From Suillus spraguei (lineage: Eukaryota; Basidiomycota; Agaricomycetes; Boletales; Suillaceae), in contig JABCPU010000829.1 in the NCBI GenBank assembly GCA_016800925.1, forward strand, positions 1-24,893: a stretch of DNA of 24,893 bases, given 5' to 3'. Shown here in pieces: positions 1-8,922 of this stretch. Below the pieces are notes generated by a model, which did not search any database, was not told the DNA's origin, and worked only from the letters and a program-made list of their open reading frames with translations. A program made the position numbers and the translations under genes. Each line of letters starts with the position of its first letter. Position 1 is the stretch's first letter.

Positions 1-855
1 GCATGACCGATGGATTTGACGGTATGCAGCAAGAGTGCGCAACGATATGGCAGCTGTGGGATAAAGCGGTGCGCACCCGATGTACCCATGGTAGATTAAT
101 GTCTCGTTAGGATATCTGTGGGAGGGCTGCGATCGCAGTGAAGAGTGGCTTCGCTCTAGAAATGAATTAGCACACAAAGAATTGGAACTTTCATTAAACA
201 TACTGAAAAGGTCAATTAGTTCTATGTTAGTTAGTGAAACACTAGAAGAATCATCTAGAAGTGGCTCCGCAGACATGTCGTCAAATGTTGGTAAGCCGTC
301 ACCAGAATCACGAAAACGATAGTCCAAGTAAGCGTCCACCAGCAGGTCTATTTGAAGCTGCCAGTGATTCGTTCGGCTTTCTGTGCGGTCCTCCCGAGTG
401 CGGTGATCGATATAGCGACTGTGAATGATATAAGTAACAATCGAGACAGACGAGAAAAAACACACACTAGCCACCAAGGTCCGCTATTTGACCAGCGAGT
501 CCCTCAAATGCCTCGTACTCCCCACCGGCATGACTCAGTTCCATCCCCTCCTCTCCTGGAGGCACGGTGTATGGTATTGATTCAACGTCCATTCCATAGT
601 CGCTCATCATGTTGTCCACCAACTGACGGTCCTCGCTCGACATCTCTGAGAGATCGCATTAGTTATATGTAAACAATAAGAATGTGAAGATATACCTTGG
701 ACTTGAGCCTGACGGCCTGCATCTGCTGCCTCCTTGCGTTGAAGCTGACGGCTAGCTTGAAGGATATGAGTCTGGCGATGTCGCCCTCGAAAGTTGTGCG
801 AGATGATAGACTTTGAGAGGCCCTTAAGCTTAGAATGACCCCCTGCACGAGACAT
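1..855 (-). CDS. KDZ transposase-type protein (CxC1-like), 5' part, runs off left edge
   Basis: Three exons are visible on the minus strand: 855..696, 645..468 and 418..1 (open at the window edge). The introns are 695..646 (GTATAT..CAG) and 467..419 (GTGTGT..CAG), and both joins keep frame. The protein starts MSRAGGHSKLKG, has a basic stretch (RGRHRQTHILQASRQLQRKE), then an acidic segment ending EGLAGQIADLGG. Next come RTREDRTESRTNHWQLQIDL and VDAYLDYRFRDSGDG, followed by NETLIYHGYIGCAPLYPTAA and SLRTLAAYRQIHRSC. The 'W-Q-Q-L-..AYL.YR' and 'TLI.HGY.G.(A/S)P..PT.AIS.RTL..YR' blocks are what I recall from proteins of basidiomycete KDZ (Kyakuja-Dileera-Zisupton) DNA transposons upstream of the CxC1 cysteine cluster; the cysteine cluster and catalytic core would lie left of the window. 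No frameshift was found in this part. Family assignment is from memory of the motif and could be wrong; the exon structure is firm. Confidence 0.7.
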
Positions 856-871
856 AAGGAGCCGGTGTGAA

Positions 872-1275
872 GATTCTGTAGGCGTAGGCGATTAGCTGAG
901 ACAGGGTGATAGTGGGCGCACGGACCAGGTCGACAAACGGTTGAATGGTGCGATCCCCGAGTGTCGAGTCTGTAGGCGTAGGTGAGTAGATGACACCAGG
1001 CGTTGGTGGATCTGAATGGTGCGATCCGCAAGGCAAGATTCTGTAGGCGTAGGCGGTTAGCTAAGACTAGGTTTGACAGTGGGCGCACGGACCACTTGGG
1101 CAGGTGTTGTAGAGGGCAGTGGTGGGCAAGGATGATGAGGTGGGAAGCAGGTTGGTGCAGGAAGCGTTCTTGGGACACAGAGACGACTTGGTGCTGGGCA
1201 CAAGCGTTGTAGATCGAGGTGAGAGGCAGCCTACAGGATGCTTGCAGCGCTGCAAGCTGGGGGCGCACAGACCAC
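872..1275. repeat. Dispersed short direct repeats in the 5' flank of the KDZ-type gene
   Basis: Several words recur in this stretch. GATTCTGTAGGCGTAGGCG followed by (A/G)TTAGCT(G/A)AG occurs at 872-900 and 1037-1065, with a shorter copy at 966-989. GTGGGCGCACGGACCA occurs at 912-927 and 1079-1094, and a variant at 1259-1274. GAATGGTGCGATCC occurs at 943-956 and 1014-1027. The two long copies are 165-167 bp apart, so a block of about 165 bp appears to have been duplicated imperfectly. The position just outside the start codon of a transposon gene suggests subterminal repeats where a transposase could bind; that role is inference. Long open frames on either strand here are not convincing genes. 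Confidence 0.7.
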
Positions 1276-1825
1276 TGAGGCGCTGGGGTTTTGGGTGGGG
1301 AAGATGGGCGGATGTTGTAGAGCGTAGTGTTGGCCTGGGTGATGGCTGCTGGGCTGTAGAAGCAGCGGCGGCAGCGTGCAGTGTGCAGCAGTGTAGGGGG
1401 TAGGAGTACAGAGGCGTGAGAAACCCGCCAGATGAACCTCTATGACTAAGTTGGGCGATTTGCGGAAAGTGCCGGTATCAGGCGTAGGGCGGGATAAGGC
1501 GGGATACGTGCCAGCCTAGCTATAGGCTACAGTACAAAGTTAATAGAATATTTAGGGCGTTATTTAACGCTGGTGTTGGAATATTTCGAGTTTCGAGCCT
1601 AAATAAAGTTCACGAGGCACGCTATTGCTAAGCCTAGTAAGGCTTCCCAATTGGGCTATCCAGGTGCAACGTTCATGATAAGTGACTGAGAGTAGCTAGT
1701 AACACGAAATCACACCATGTTACACCACGTGATCAATGACTGCGGCCTATCTTAGTGAATGGAATGAGATATAGATATAGATACAAATGAATGAATTGAA
1801 TGCAAGAAGGATTGAATTGGACTAG
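1276..1825. other. Gene-free stretch with short palindromes, probably transposon flank
   Basis: No coding exon could be supported here. It contains a direct duplication GCGGGATA around 1490-1510. There is a hairpin around 1556-1572 (GGCGTTATTTAACGCT) and a near-palindrome AAGCCTAGTAAGGCTT at 1630-1645. A short ATAGAT-type microsatellite lies near 1769-1783. The right end of the KDZ-type element probably lies in this interval, but I could not identify a terminal inverted repeat because the other end is outside the window. The 3' end of the copper ATPase gene begins at 1826. Confidence 0.45.
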
Positions 1826-4800
1826 TTAAAGCTGTATCTTTGGTTCTTTGTACAGCTTAAGCGCGAGGGAGGAGCAAATCACAGATACAGAGCTAGGATC
1901 ACATGTCAGTATAGGTCATACCTAGTCAGGTGGTACATACGATAATGCCATGGCCAACGAAGCCCAGACGGGAGCCAAACGCGTGTGTCCAATTGGATAT
2001 ATGACGCCAGCAGCAATAGGGACCGCGATCAAATTATAAAGAAATGCCCATATCTACAAAATGTATTGGCGAGAGGTGATGCAAAGAGAAACGAAACATA
2101 CAAAGTTAACCTTGACACGGTTAAACACTTTTCTCGACAAGTCGCTTAATGTGAGTAAAGTTTTGAGGTTAGAGTATAAGAGAATGAACGAAGCGCTAGA
2201 TAATGCGACGTCGCCTGTCATCGAACTTGGTGAGTATGCTCTCCCTTAGCAGTTGGATGGACATTAGAACTCACTTCCACATCCGATAGCTATTCCTATG
2301 TCGCTGACAGCTAGGGCCTGACACCACAGTCAATACAAAACATAAAACAAACACATGTATAGAGAACTCACAGGTGCGTCATTAATACCATCCCCAACCA
2401 TCGCAACGACACAACGTTCATTTGATGTTGATCTGCCTAACATAATTTGCCAACGTGGAAGAGGACGTTTGGTACCATTACGCTGCAGCCACTCGATGTT
2501 TTCCGCCTGCGAGAGAGATGAGATCATACGAGAAGAAAGGGACGAGGATAACGACAGACCTTTTGTTGAGGCAAAACTCCAGCGATGACATTCGTTTCAG
2601 GAATACCGACAGATTTTGCGACTGCTTTAGCTGTCGTCTCGTTATCCCCTGACATCATCCATGTCCCAATGCCCTCCTCCTGTAAATGGCGTATAACACC
2701 ACCAGCTTCCCTCCTGATGCGATCCGATATAGCAAATATCGCTGCAACAACGAATCGATCGTCTAAATCTGCAACAGTAACTGCGAGGAGGACGATACTC
2801 TTCGCTTCAGATTTCCACCTCTCGAGCACCTCGAGAACGTCTGGGGAAAGCAGTACGTCATGGTCTTGCATCAGGGCTTCGTTTCCTACTATCGCCTTTC
2901 GACACATTGCATCAAAATTCCCTTTGACGCCTTTGCCAGCAATTTCATCGAACGCATTGCCAACAACTGAGGCAGCACCATGCTTTCCTGCATACTGCCT
3001 AATTGCATTCGCGAGTGGGTGAGAGGATGCAGATTCTAACTCCGCGGCGATTCCGAGAAGCGTCTTCTTAGGCACCGACGAAAGTAGAATCTCGGCATCA
3101 GATACTTGGGGCTCGCCACCTTCAGTGAGTGTTCCGGTCTTATCGAACACGACGATATCAACTTGCGCCATTTCTTGGAAAGCCTCGCCGCCTCCGCGGG
3201 CCAAAATTCCATGTTTGGCTGCAAGGCCGGATCCCACAAGAAGAGCGGTAGGTGCTGCTAGGCCAATACCACAAGGGCAGGCCACGACGAATACTGCGAT
3301 TGCAAACTCGAGAGACCACATAACTACAGAGTTAATGTTAGTACAAAGTTCAGGGATCGTTTGAAAGAAACTCACTCCACCCACCTGCACCTGTATCTAG
3401 ATAACTCTTGGGGATGGCACCGCTAACACCCAAGGCAAGCCATATTAACCATGTGATGATCGCCAGTAAAGTGACGATCGGGACAAAAACGCCTGTAATG
3501 TGGTCCGCGACACGCTCAATGGGTGCCCTGCGAGTTTGGCCGTCGCGTACGATCTGCACGATCTGATCCAGCCTTTATAATTAAGTCAGAAAACAATATC
3601 TTTAGAATCGAAGTTGGGTGACTGACAATGTGACACCGCCAAGAGTGTCAACTCGAACATCTACAGCTCTGGACTTATTGATTGTTCCAAGAAGAACTTT
3701 GTCCCCGATATTTTTCTTAATAAGTCGAGCCTCACCGGTTAAAGAGCTTTCGTCGAAGGACGTCTCTACACCGGAGACGATTGTACCGTCTGATGGTGGC
3801 GTCGCACCATTTTGCACACGCACTACATCGCCAACCTCTAAGAAATCTACAGGTACCTTCTCAAACTTAAACCCAGGAGATGCAACAAGGCTACCGTTGT
3901 CACTTGCTATGTCGCATTTTTCAGGGTCATTCTGTGGAACGACCGCGAGGGGCGTAGAAGCAGAGTCAGGAGACAAGATAAGAGCTCCAGGAGGGCGGAG
4001 TGACGCAAGTGCAGTAATGGCGTCTGCAGTCCTCGCTTTACTGTATGCTTCAAGGTAGCGCCCTAATAATTACCGTAGATGAACAGGCAAGAAAGGCAAC
4101 ACGCAGGTTCGACCCACCAGAAAGCAAAAACATAGTCAAGAACACAACAGAGTCAAAATATGATGTTTGTTGCCCCGTACCATCTGTCGAGGGTGGTTGT
4201 GTTGCCGCAAAACCTAGAACTACGATAGATGAAAAATAGGCCACAGTTACTCCAGTGGAGACCTGCTCATCATGTCACATCATCGCATGATAATGCAGAT
4301 AACACGGTGCATACCAGAAGGTTCATGCTCCCAAATCTGGTGAAGCGCTTAACGATGGGAGTCGTGCTCCCTTTCCTCCACAAGGCTTTAATTTCTTTGA
4401 TACTCCGACGATGAAATGTGCCAGCGCCATAAAAATAGACTGGGGTCGCGAGGAAAAATAGTGCCCACTCAATTCGGGATGCGTTTCCATTCCACATGGG
4501 CTGCATTAAGTAAAGCTTCGTGTGGTTGCCAGCGGGAAGAAGGCTCATGTAAACAACACCAATGATAAACGTGGGTATCGTAATGATGAATGTGAAAAAT
4601 AGGTGCCGCAGCAAGATCCGTTGCTCGCGTCGCTGCATGCAATGCGCGCGTTCTTCGAGGGTAGGTGGATGATGGATCGATACATTGTATGACGTCGGTT
4701 CCACGGACACAATGATGGAAGTGATGGAGCGGATGGTGAAGTTTGGAGGCGATGGCATGTACGAGACTTCTATCACGGGATCCAAGTAGTTTAATAATGG

Positions 4801-5655
4801 CTTGATAATGGTGACGTTGGGCTGGAGCTCTTTTAAGGTGGCCATAATTTTGGCTGGACAATGCCTGATTCATATATCAGTAACCCCACATGCGACCACA
4901 TTAAGATTAACGCACTGGCAATACATTCCGTCGACACGAAGGGATAATTTCCGAAGACCTGTTGTTATCGCATTATTTGTTGATGTTAACGGGATGAGGG
5001 GCTCGATCTTGACGACGTCGACTTCGAAGCCGCAGTCGTCGATGGTGTTGGTCACAGAGCCAACTAGATCCTTTCGAGCAATAGTAACTGTGGCAGAGTT
5101 ATTCAAGAGGCTAACGACTACGTCGGAGACGCCAGGAAGTTGTGAAACTACTTGGGTGATGGTGCCCGAACACGAAGAACACGTCATACCACCCACGGAC
5201 AGGGTGACGAGATGCGCTATATCACCCTTGTGCAGGCTCCGTTCTGAAACAGCATCATCGAGTAAAATGGTGGCCGCCTCCTGACACAATAAGCAAAATT
5301 TCATATGCTTTCCATGTTTTCCAGATAGGATGGTGCTCGCTGCTTGTGAAAGCTTGTACTCGGAGGAACTGGAATCTGGGTCAGATACATCAAACCCAGC
5401 GTCCTCAAGCATGGAATGTATGGGGTGTCTGAGTGTTGCGAGAGTATGCTCGACCGTCACTGATTGGTGCACGATGGATACATCTACCCTTGTTGGAGGG
5501 GGAGAAAGAGAGAAGAGCACTTCATTGATCACGTTTACACAGCTGAGACAAAATCAACATGAGCAAAATAAAAATTACGACGGTTGTATATACCTGCTGC
5601 AATGAATATTAGATACAGAGATGGTGGTGACATGGGTTTCGGACGGTGTGTTCAT
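1826..5655 (-). CDS. CCC2: Copper-transporting P1B-type ATPase (Ccc2/ATP7 type), three HMA domains
   Basis: Twelve exons: 5655-5594, 5542-4916, 4864-4315, 4262-4118, 4062-3627, 3572-3376, 3323-2560, 2506-2372, 2317-2275, 2214-2102, 2053-1941, 1892-1826. They sum to 3252 nt (1083 residues) with no break. Known role of the family: pumps Cu(I) with ATP into the late Golgi, loading secreted and membrane oxidases. Three N-terminal heavy-metal-associated domains are visible with CxxC at about residues 19-22 (CSSC), 142-145 (CSSC) and 229-232 (CQHC). Other motifs are the phosphatase-loop TGEA, the transmembrane copper motif CPC (688-690), the phosphorylation site DKTGTLT (Asp733), SSHP in the nucleotide-binding domain, and GDGINDAP in the hinge. 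The C-terminus ends [10 protein letters not shown]. The start was chosen as the first ATG before the first HMA (MNTPSETH). Introns are about 45-60 nt. The gene stands alone, with a transposon-type region on each side. The identification is secure. Confidence 0.95.
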
Positions 5656-6124
5656 CAGATAATATGATGTTTTTCAACGTCGATGTGATTAAATGAACTG
5701 GGAGAGAAGGCTGGGGAAGAAGATACGGATTAGCGGTAGAATTTGTGAGGACATTATATAGAGGCGGCATGGCAAGATATTTCTGGCCAATTCGTGTCAT
5801 CATATGCCTCTTGGTATGCATCCACAAAATGCCTCACCTGGCGCGCACAATTGCCTCATAGGGTTACGTCAGCAGATTGTCATGGTGCCAAGCGGAAATT
5901 AGCACCATGACTAATGTAGCAGCCACTGGAGTGCATAATATTAATATTTTTGAAGCAAGCCAATGCTTATGCACATAACCACTCTATGGCAGACGAACTA
6001 CATAGTAGTACAGTGCGATTTTGAATTTACATAAATAAATTGTGCCGTAAAGTTCATAGATCGGATCTCTTGTCAAAGGTTTTTTTTTCCGGAAATTCGG
6101 CCTAACAAGTCCGTGCAATCGTGC
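5656..6124. other. Upstream region of the copper ATPase gene, no gene seen
   Basis: This AT-rich interval holds the presumed promoter of the minus-strand copper ATPase gene. No open frame with a recognisable protein, no splice pattern and no clear core promoter element was found. A small AT palindrome (AATATTAATATT) lies near 5938-5949. I did not recognise a copper-response element. Confidence 0.4.
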
Positions 6125-6200
6125 AGTTTGCGGAAACGAGAATTTGATCAGGTCGTGCGAAAAGAAGGTACCCGTTTCTAATCCGACGTAGATCACTGGT
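6125..6200 (-). repeat. Left arm of a diverged inverted repeat pair
   Basis: The reverse complement of this stretch resembles 7655-7730. The shared core is TGAT(C/T)TACGTCGGATTA. It is followed by GGTAC, then T-rich sequence, CTGAT and a second patch ending GT(C/T)TCC. Identity is clear over about 18 bp and patchy over 60-70 bp. The two arms point toward each other around the RNase H fragment. A short minus-strand open frame here (IYVGLETGTFF..) is not a supported gene. Confidence 0.5.
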
Positions 6201-6644
6201 TCTTGCAGAGTCTGAATGTGTAATTCTAGTGCTATCCCAACAACTTCCGGTTTGTAGTGTCCACATGTCTGATTTCAGCCTGAATACGAATACGAAGCTA
6301 TTATATGACTATATGCTCTCCTATGGATCTGCCCCGTTCCCGGACGCTTTCAGTCGTTGCTCCTCTCGTTCCCTGCCTCTCACCACCATGATGTACGGCT
6401 CCCATTTCAACTTTCTAGAAGACAGGAAGTGCGTGCCACATAACACATGTGTGATACGGAAACACGCACCTTCTGACGAGGCAATGAGAAAAGTTTGGTT
6501 TAGCTATTCACCTGGGAAGATACCGTGTGAGGGCGACACGTGACTGGGTTGGGTTGGGTCATCGCAGAGAAACTCATTCTGGCGTTGTCAAGGTCAAAAG
6601 AAACAGTGAACTTTTCAACAGACAACATAAGTTATATACCGTAT

Positions 6645-6768
6645 GAGAATGGGCCGTCGCCAAAGCACCACCAGCATTGAAATCACGCACTTCCTCGTTG
6701 TTGGACAGCGAGACACTGTGACAAGTAGCCAACATCAGGCAAGCGAGCCAAAATACAAGAACACGGGA
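6645..6768 (+). repeat. Copies of the ~70-bp repeat upstream of the RNase H fragment
   Basis: GCAAGCGAGCCAAAATACAA at 6737-6756, followed by GAACACGGG, matches the unit found downstream at 7127-7150 and 7335-7356 (AAGCGAGCCAAAAGA.AAGAACA). Upstream of it, ATCACGCACTTCC..GGACAGCGAGAC (about 6681-6714) resembles another part of the same unit (CACGCACTGG..GGGATGTGACCAGCG). So at least one full-length, more diverged copy lies directly before the RNase H coding part. The alignment was done by eye. Confidence 0.55.
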
Positions 6769-7126
6769 AATGAAATTGCTAGCCAGACGATACCCGGACT
6801 TCGACGTCACCTTATGGTCTCTAGGACATGAAGGAATTCACGGAAATGAGACGGCTGACAAGGAGGCAAAATTGGCAGCCATGAGTAGAACGAACAATAA
6901 CGAACGAGAGAACCTACCCCGATATCTCAGACACGGCACACTCCCACTCAGCATCTCCGCTCTGAAGCGAGCACACTGCCAAGAGACCCACTCCAGATGG
7001 AAGAGACTGTGGGCCAAGTCCCCGAGATATGAACGTTTCCAAGGACTAGACCCAACGTCATTAACCGATCCTTCACGTACTCTGAGAGCGGGACGCAACA
7101 AGAGCGCCATCAAGGTTGAGTATTAA
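6728..7126 (+). mobile_element. RNase H fragment of a non-LTR retrotransposon (truncated)
   Basis: An open frame of about 118 codons (ATG at 6770, stop 7124-7126) carries VTLWSLGHEGIHGNETADKE, the C-terminal half of an RNase H domain with the His and Asp of its active site. It continues with the tail typical of Tad/L1-like elements of basidiomycetes (RYLRHGTLPLSISALKRAH, SRWKRLWAKSPRYERF). The first half of RNase H and the whole reverse transcriptase are absent upstream, so the copy is 5'-truncated. The first residues in frame before MKLLARRYPDFD derive from the flanking ~70-bp repeat, and the last residues (LRAGRNKSAIKVEY) from the first downstream repeat unit. It is a remnant and not expected to be functional. 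Confidence 0.8.
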
Positions 7127-7360
7127 GCGAGCCAAAAGATGAGAACACGCACTGGTTGGGAGTGGGATGTGACCAGCGCATCATCAGGGTGAGTAAGTGA
7201 GCCAACAGACGAGAAATGCACTACCTGAGAGCGGGACACAGCCAACCCATAATCAGGGTTGAGTAAGCAAGCTAACAGACGGGAAACGCACTGCCTGAGA
7301 GCGGGACGCGGTCAGAGCATCATCAGCGTTGGGTAAGCGAGCCAAAAGACAAGAACAGCT
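7084..7360 (+). repeat. Tandem ~70-bp repeats, about four units
   Basis: Unit starts with GAGAGCGGGA-like sequence are at 7084, 7158 (GGGAGTGGGA), 7227 and 7297, giving steps of 74, 69 and 70 bp. A fourth or fifth partial unit ends near 7356. Each unit contains GTTGAGTA(A)GCGAGCCAA.AGA.GAGAA..GCACT. The array begins inside the 3' end of the RNase H frame, so it is probably the repeated 3' untranslated tail of the retroelement family. Units are diverged from each other, so the array is not recent. Confidence 0.8.
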
Positions 7361-7654
7361 TACTACAGGGCCTGGCTTCGTCGCTCCGAAGGTCGAATGC
7401 GAAGGCAACTCTAGGTTGATGGCGAAGCTGCTCTCGTCTGATGTGTGTTTGAGTGGAAGATGGACTTGGCGAAATATTTAAAGAAACTCACCTTCAAATA
7501 AGCAGAGTGTATTCAGACGGTCGAGAACACCATATACACGGGCTGATTTGTGTTGGGACAGTATATATTTTACGAGCACATGAAGATCTGGAAAAGTCAT
7601 CAGGAAATTGTTCTGAAAATGCTCTGTTTGCAAACTATGAGCTCTTACATTTTG

Positions 7655-7730
7655 CTACACGTCTGATTTACGTCGGATTATGAGCTAGGTACGTTTTGCC
7701 TCTGATTATTCTTCCTGTCTCCCTCGGAAT
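7655..7730 (+). repeat. Right arm of a diverged inverted repeat pair
   Basis: CTGATTTACGTCGGATTATG followed by AGCTAGGTACGTTTTGCC and CTCTGATTATTCTTCCTGTC matches the reverse complement of 6125-6200, as described there. The distance between the arms is about 1.45 kb, and everything between them is transposon-like or anonymous. Confidence 0.5.
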
Positions 7731-8922
7731 ATCCTGAATGTCACGGTACCGATCAGGTTTCAAAGGCACTAAACAGAAGTCGGCACTTTTACAAAATTCA
7801 CATTTTTAGCTACTTAAACCAAATCACAGCATAGATACAACCCTATCTCTAATATATTATACAAGGTCGAATGACCACGTTTGAAGTGTCTGCCGATATG
7901 TGCTGTGACGAAGTTCCAACACACAAAGTGCCCACTGCCGACTTCATGCTGGTTGTTTTCATCGAATTTGCGCTAATCCAGCTCTTATCCTGCAATGTAT
8001 AATAATACATCTGGTTCAATATCATTATCGAACCTACATAGACAACCTCATCCATAATATATTGCCCTTGGAAAAAACTGCAATATAATCTCTAACTTGG
8101 GTACCTGTGAGGCGATTAGCAGTGAGGGACACTAGAACGTTCCCTGAGTCGGTCTTGGTCTGCACAGACAGTGAGAAACATATGGTACAAATATATCTCG
8201 GCGCTAATATATACACTTCTACCATTTTAGAGCTCTACAACCGACGATGTAGGTTAATTTGACCTTGCGGATGGCCTCTAGCGTTAATTTTGGTCTAGTC
8301 CAGGACTCAGCCAATGGACTGGACAGGCCACTTTGTGCTTCCAAGAGAGGTATAGTAGGATAAATAGTAGGAAAATGGCTCAATCATGAACCGATAAGAG
8401 ACTGGCCATGATTATATATAGGCTGAGGGGCAGTGGCAGAATGTCGGATTGCAGGGGACCGCAAAATAAATCTCAGAGTGCACTTCTTCGGAAATGGTTG
8501 TCTGGAGGTCCCTGCAGGCACACTGATAACCAACAGGACATGCTACTGAACAATGTTTCTTGAAATATGCCTCACACGACCTTGTCGAATACATTGATGG
8601 AGTATCATACATTCATAATTTTATTTACTCTCGCAGTGCAGTGGTTAGTAGTCCTGCTCATTCGTCTGTACATGATTTTCAGAAGAAACTCAATTGGGAA
8701 TTTCCTTGCTAAGGACTTCAAAAATTTGAAATCAGCTCCGAGCCAAAGGCTGGTCGTGTGCACCTCTCCTGCATGCCTGCAGGTACGTTTGCTCAAATTT
8801 TTTCACAGTCTATGTTTTTGTATCAGAAGTTCAAATTATTTAACAGGAGTACGAAACCTGATTGTTTTGAATTCAATAGGCTATACCTATTATACCGTCT
8901 TCAAATCTATTCATCTATCATC
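7731..8922. other. Gene-free, AT-rich stretch upstream of VIP1
   Basis: Open frames here are short, carry no recognisable motif and lack a consistent splice pattern. The last few hundred bases must contain the promoter and 5' UTR of VIP1, because the first coding ATG is at 8923. No TATA box or other signal could be assigned with confidence. Confidence 0.4.

Noticed and set aside
95..322. Plus-strand open frame (..EEWLRSRNELAHKELELSLN..) that first looked like a C-terminal exon
   Set aside because: The opposite strand gives a longer, spliced reading with conserved KDZ-type blocks (VDAYLDYRFRDSGDG, TLIYHGYIGCAPLYPTAA), so the plus-strand frame is its shadow.
663..1268. Minus-strand open frame of about 200 codons
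   Set aside because: It runs through the repeat block and overlaps exon 1 of the KDZ-type gene in another frame; its composition is repeat-derived (RLRLQNL twice).
6547..6560. GGGTTGGGTTGGGT, telomere-like repeat
   Set aside because: Only about two units and in a transposon-rich interval with genes on both sides; too short to call an internal telomere.
7084..7360. CRISPR-like array
   Set aside because: Units are diverged, contiguous and about 70 bp, with no spacer/repeat alternation, and the genome is eukaryotic.
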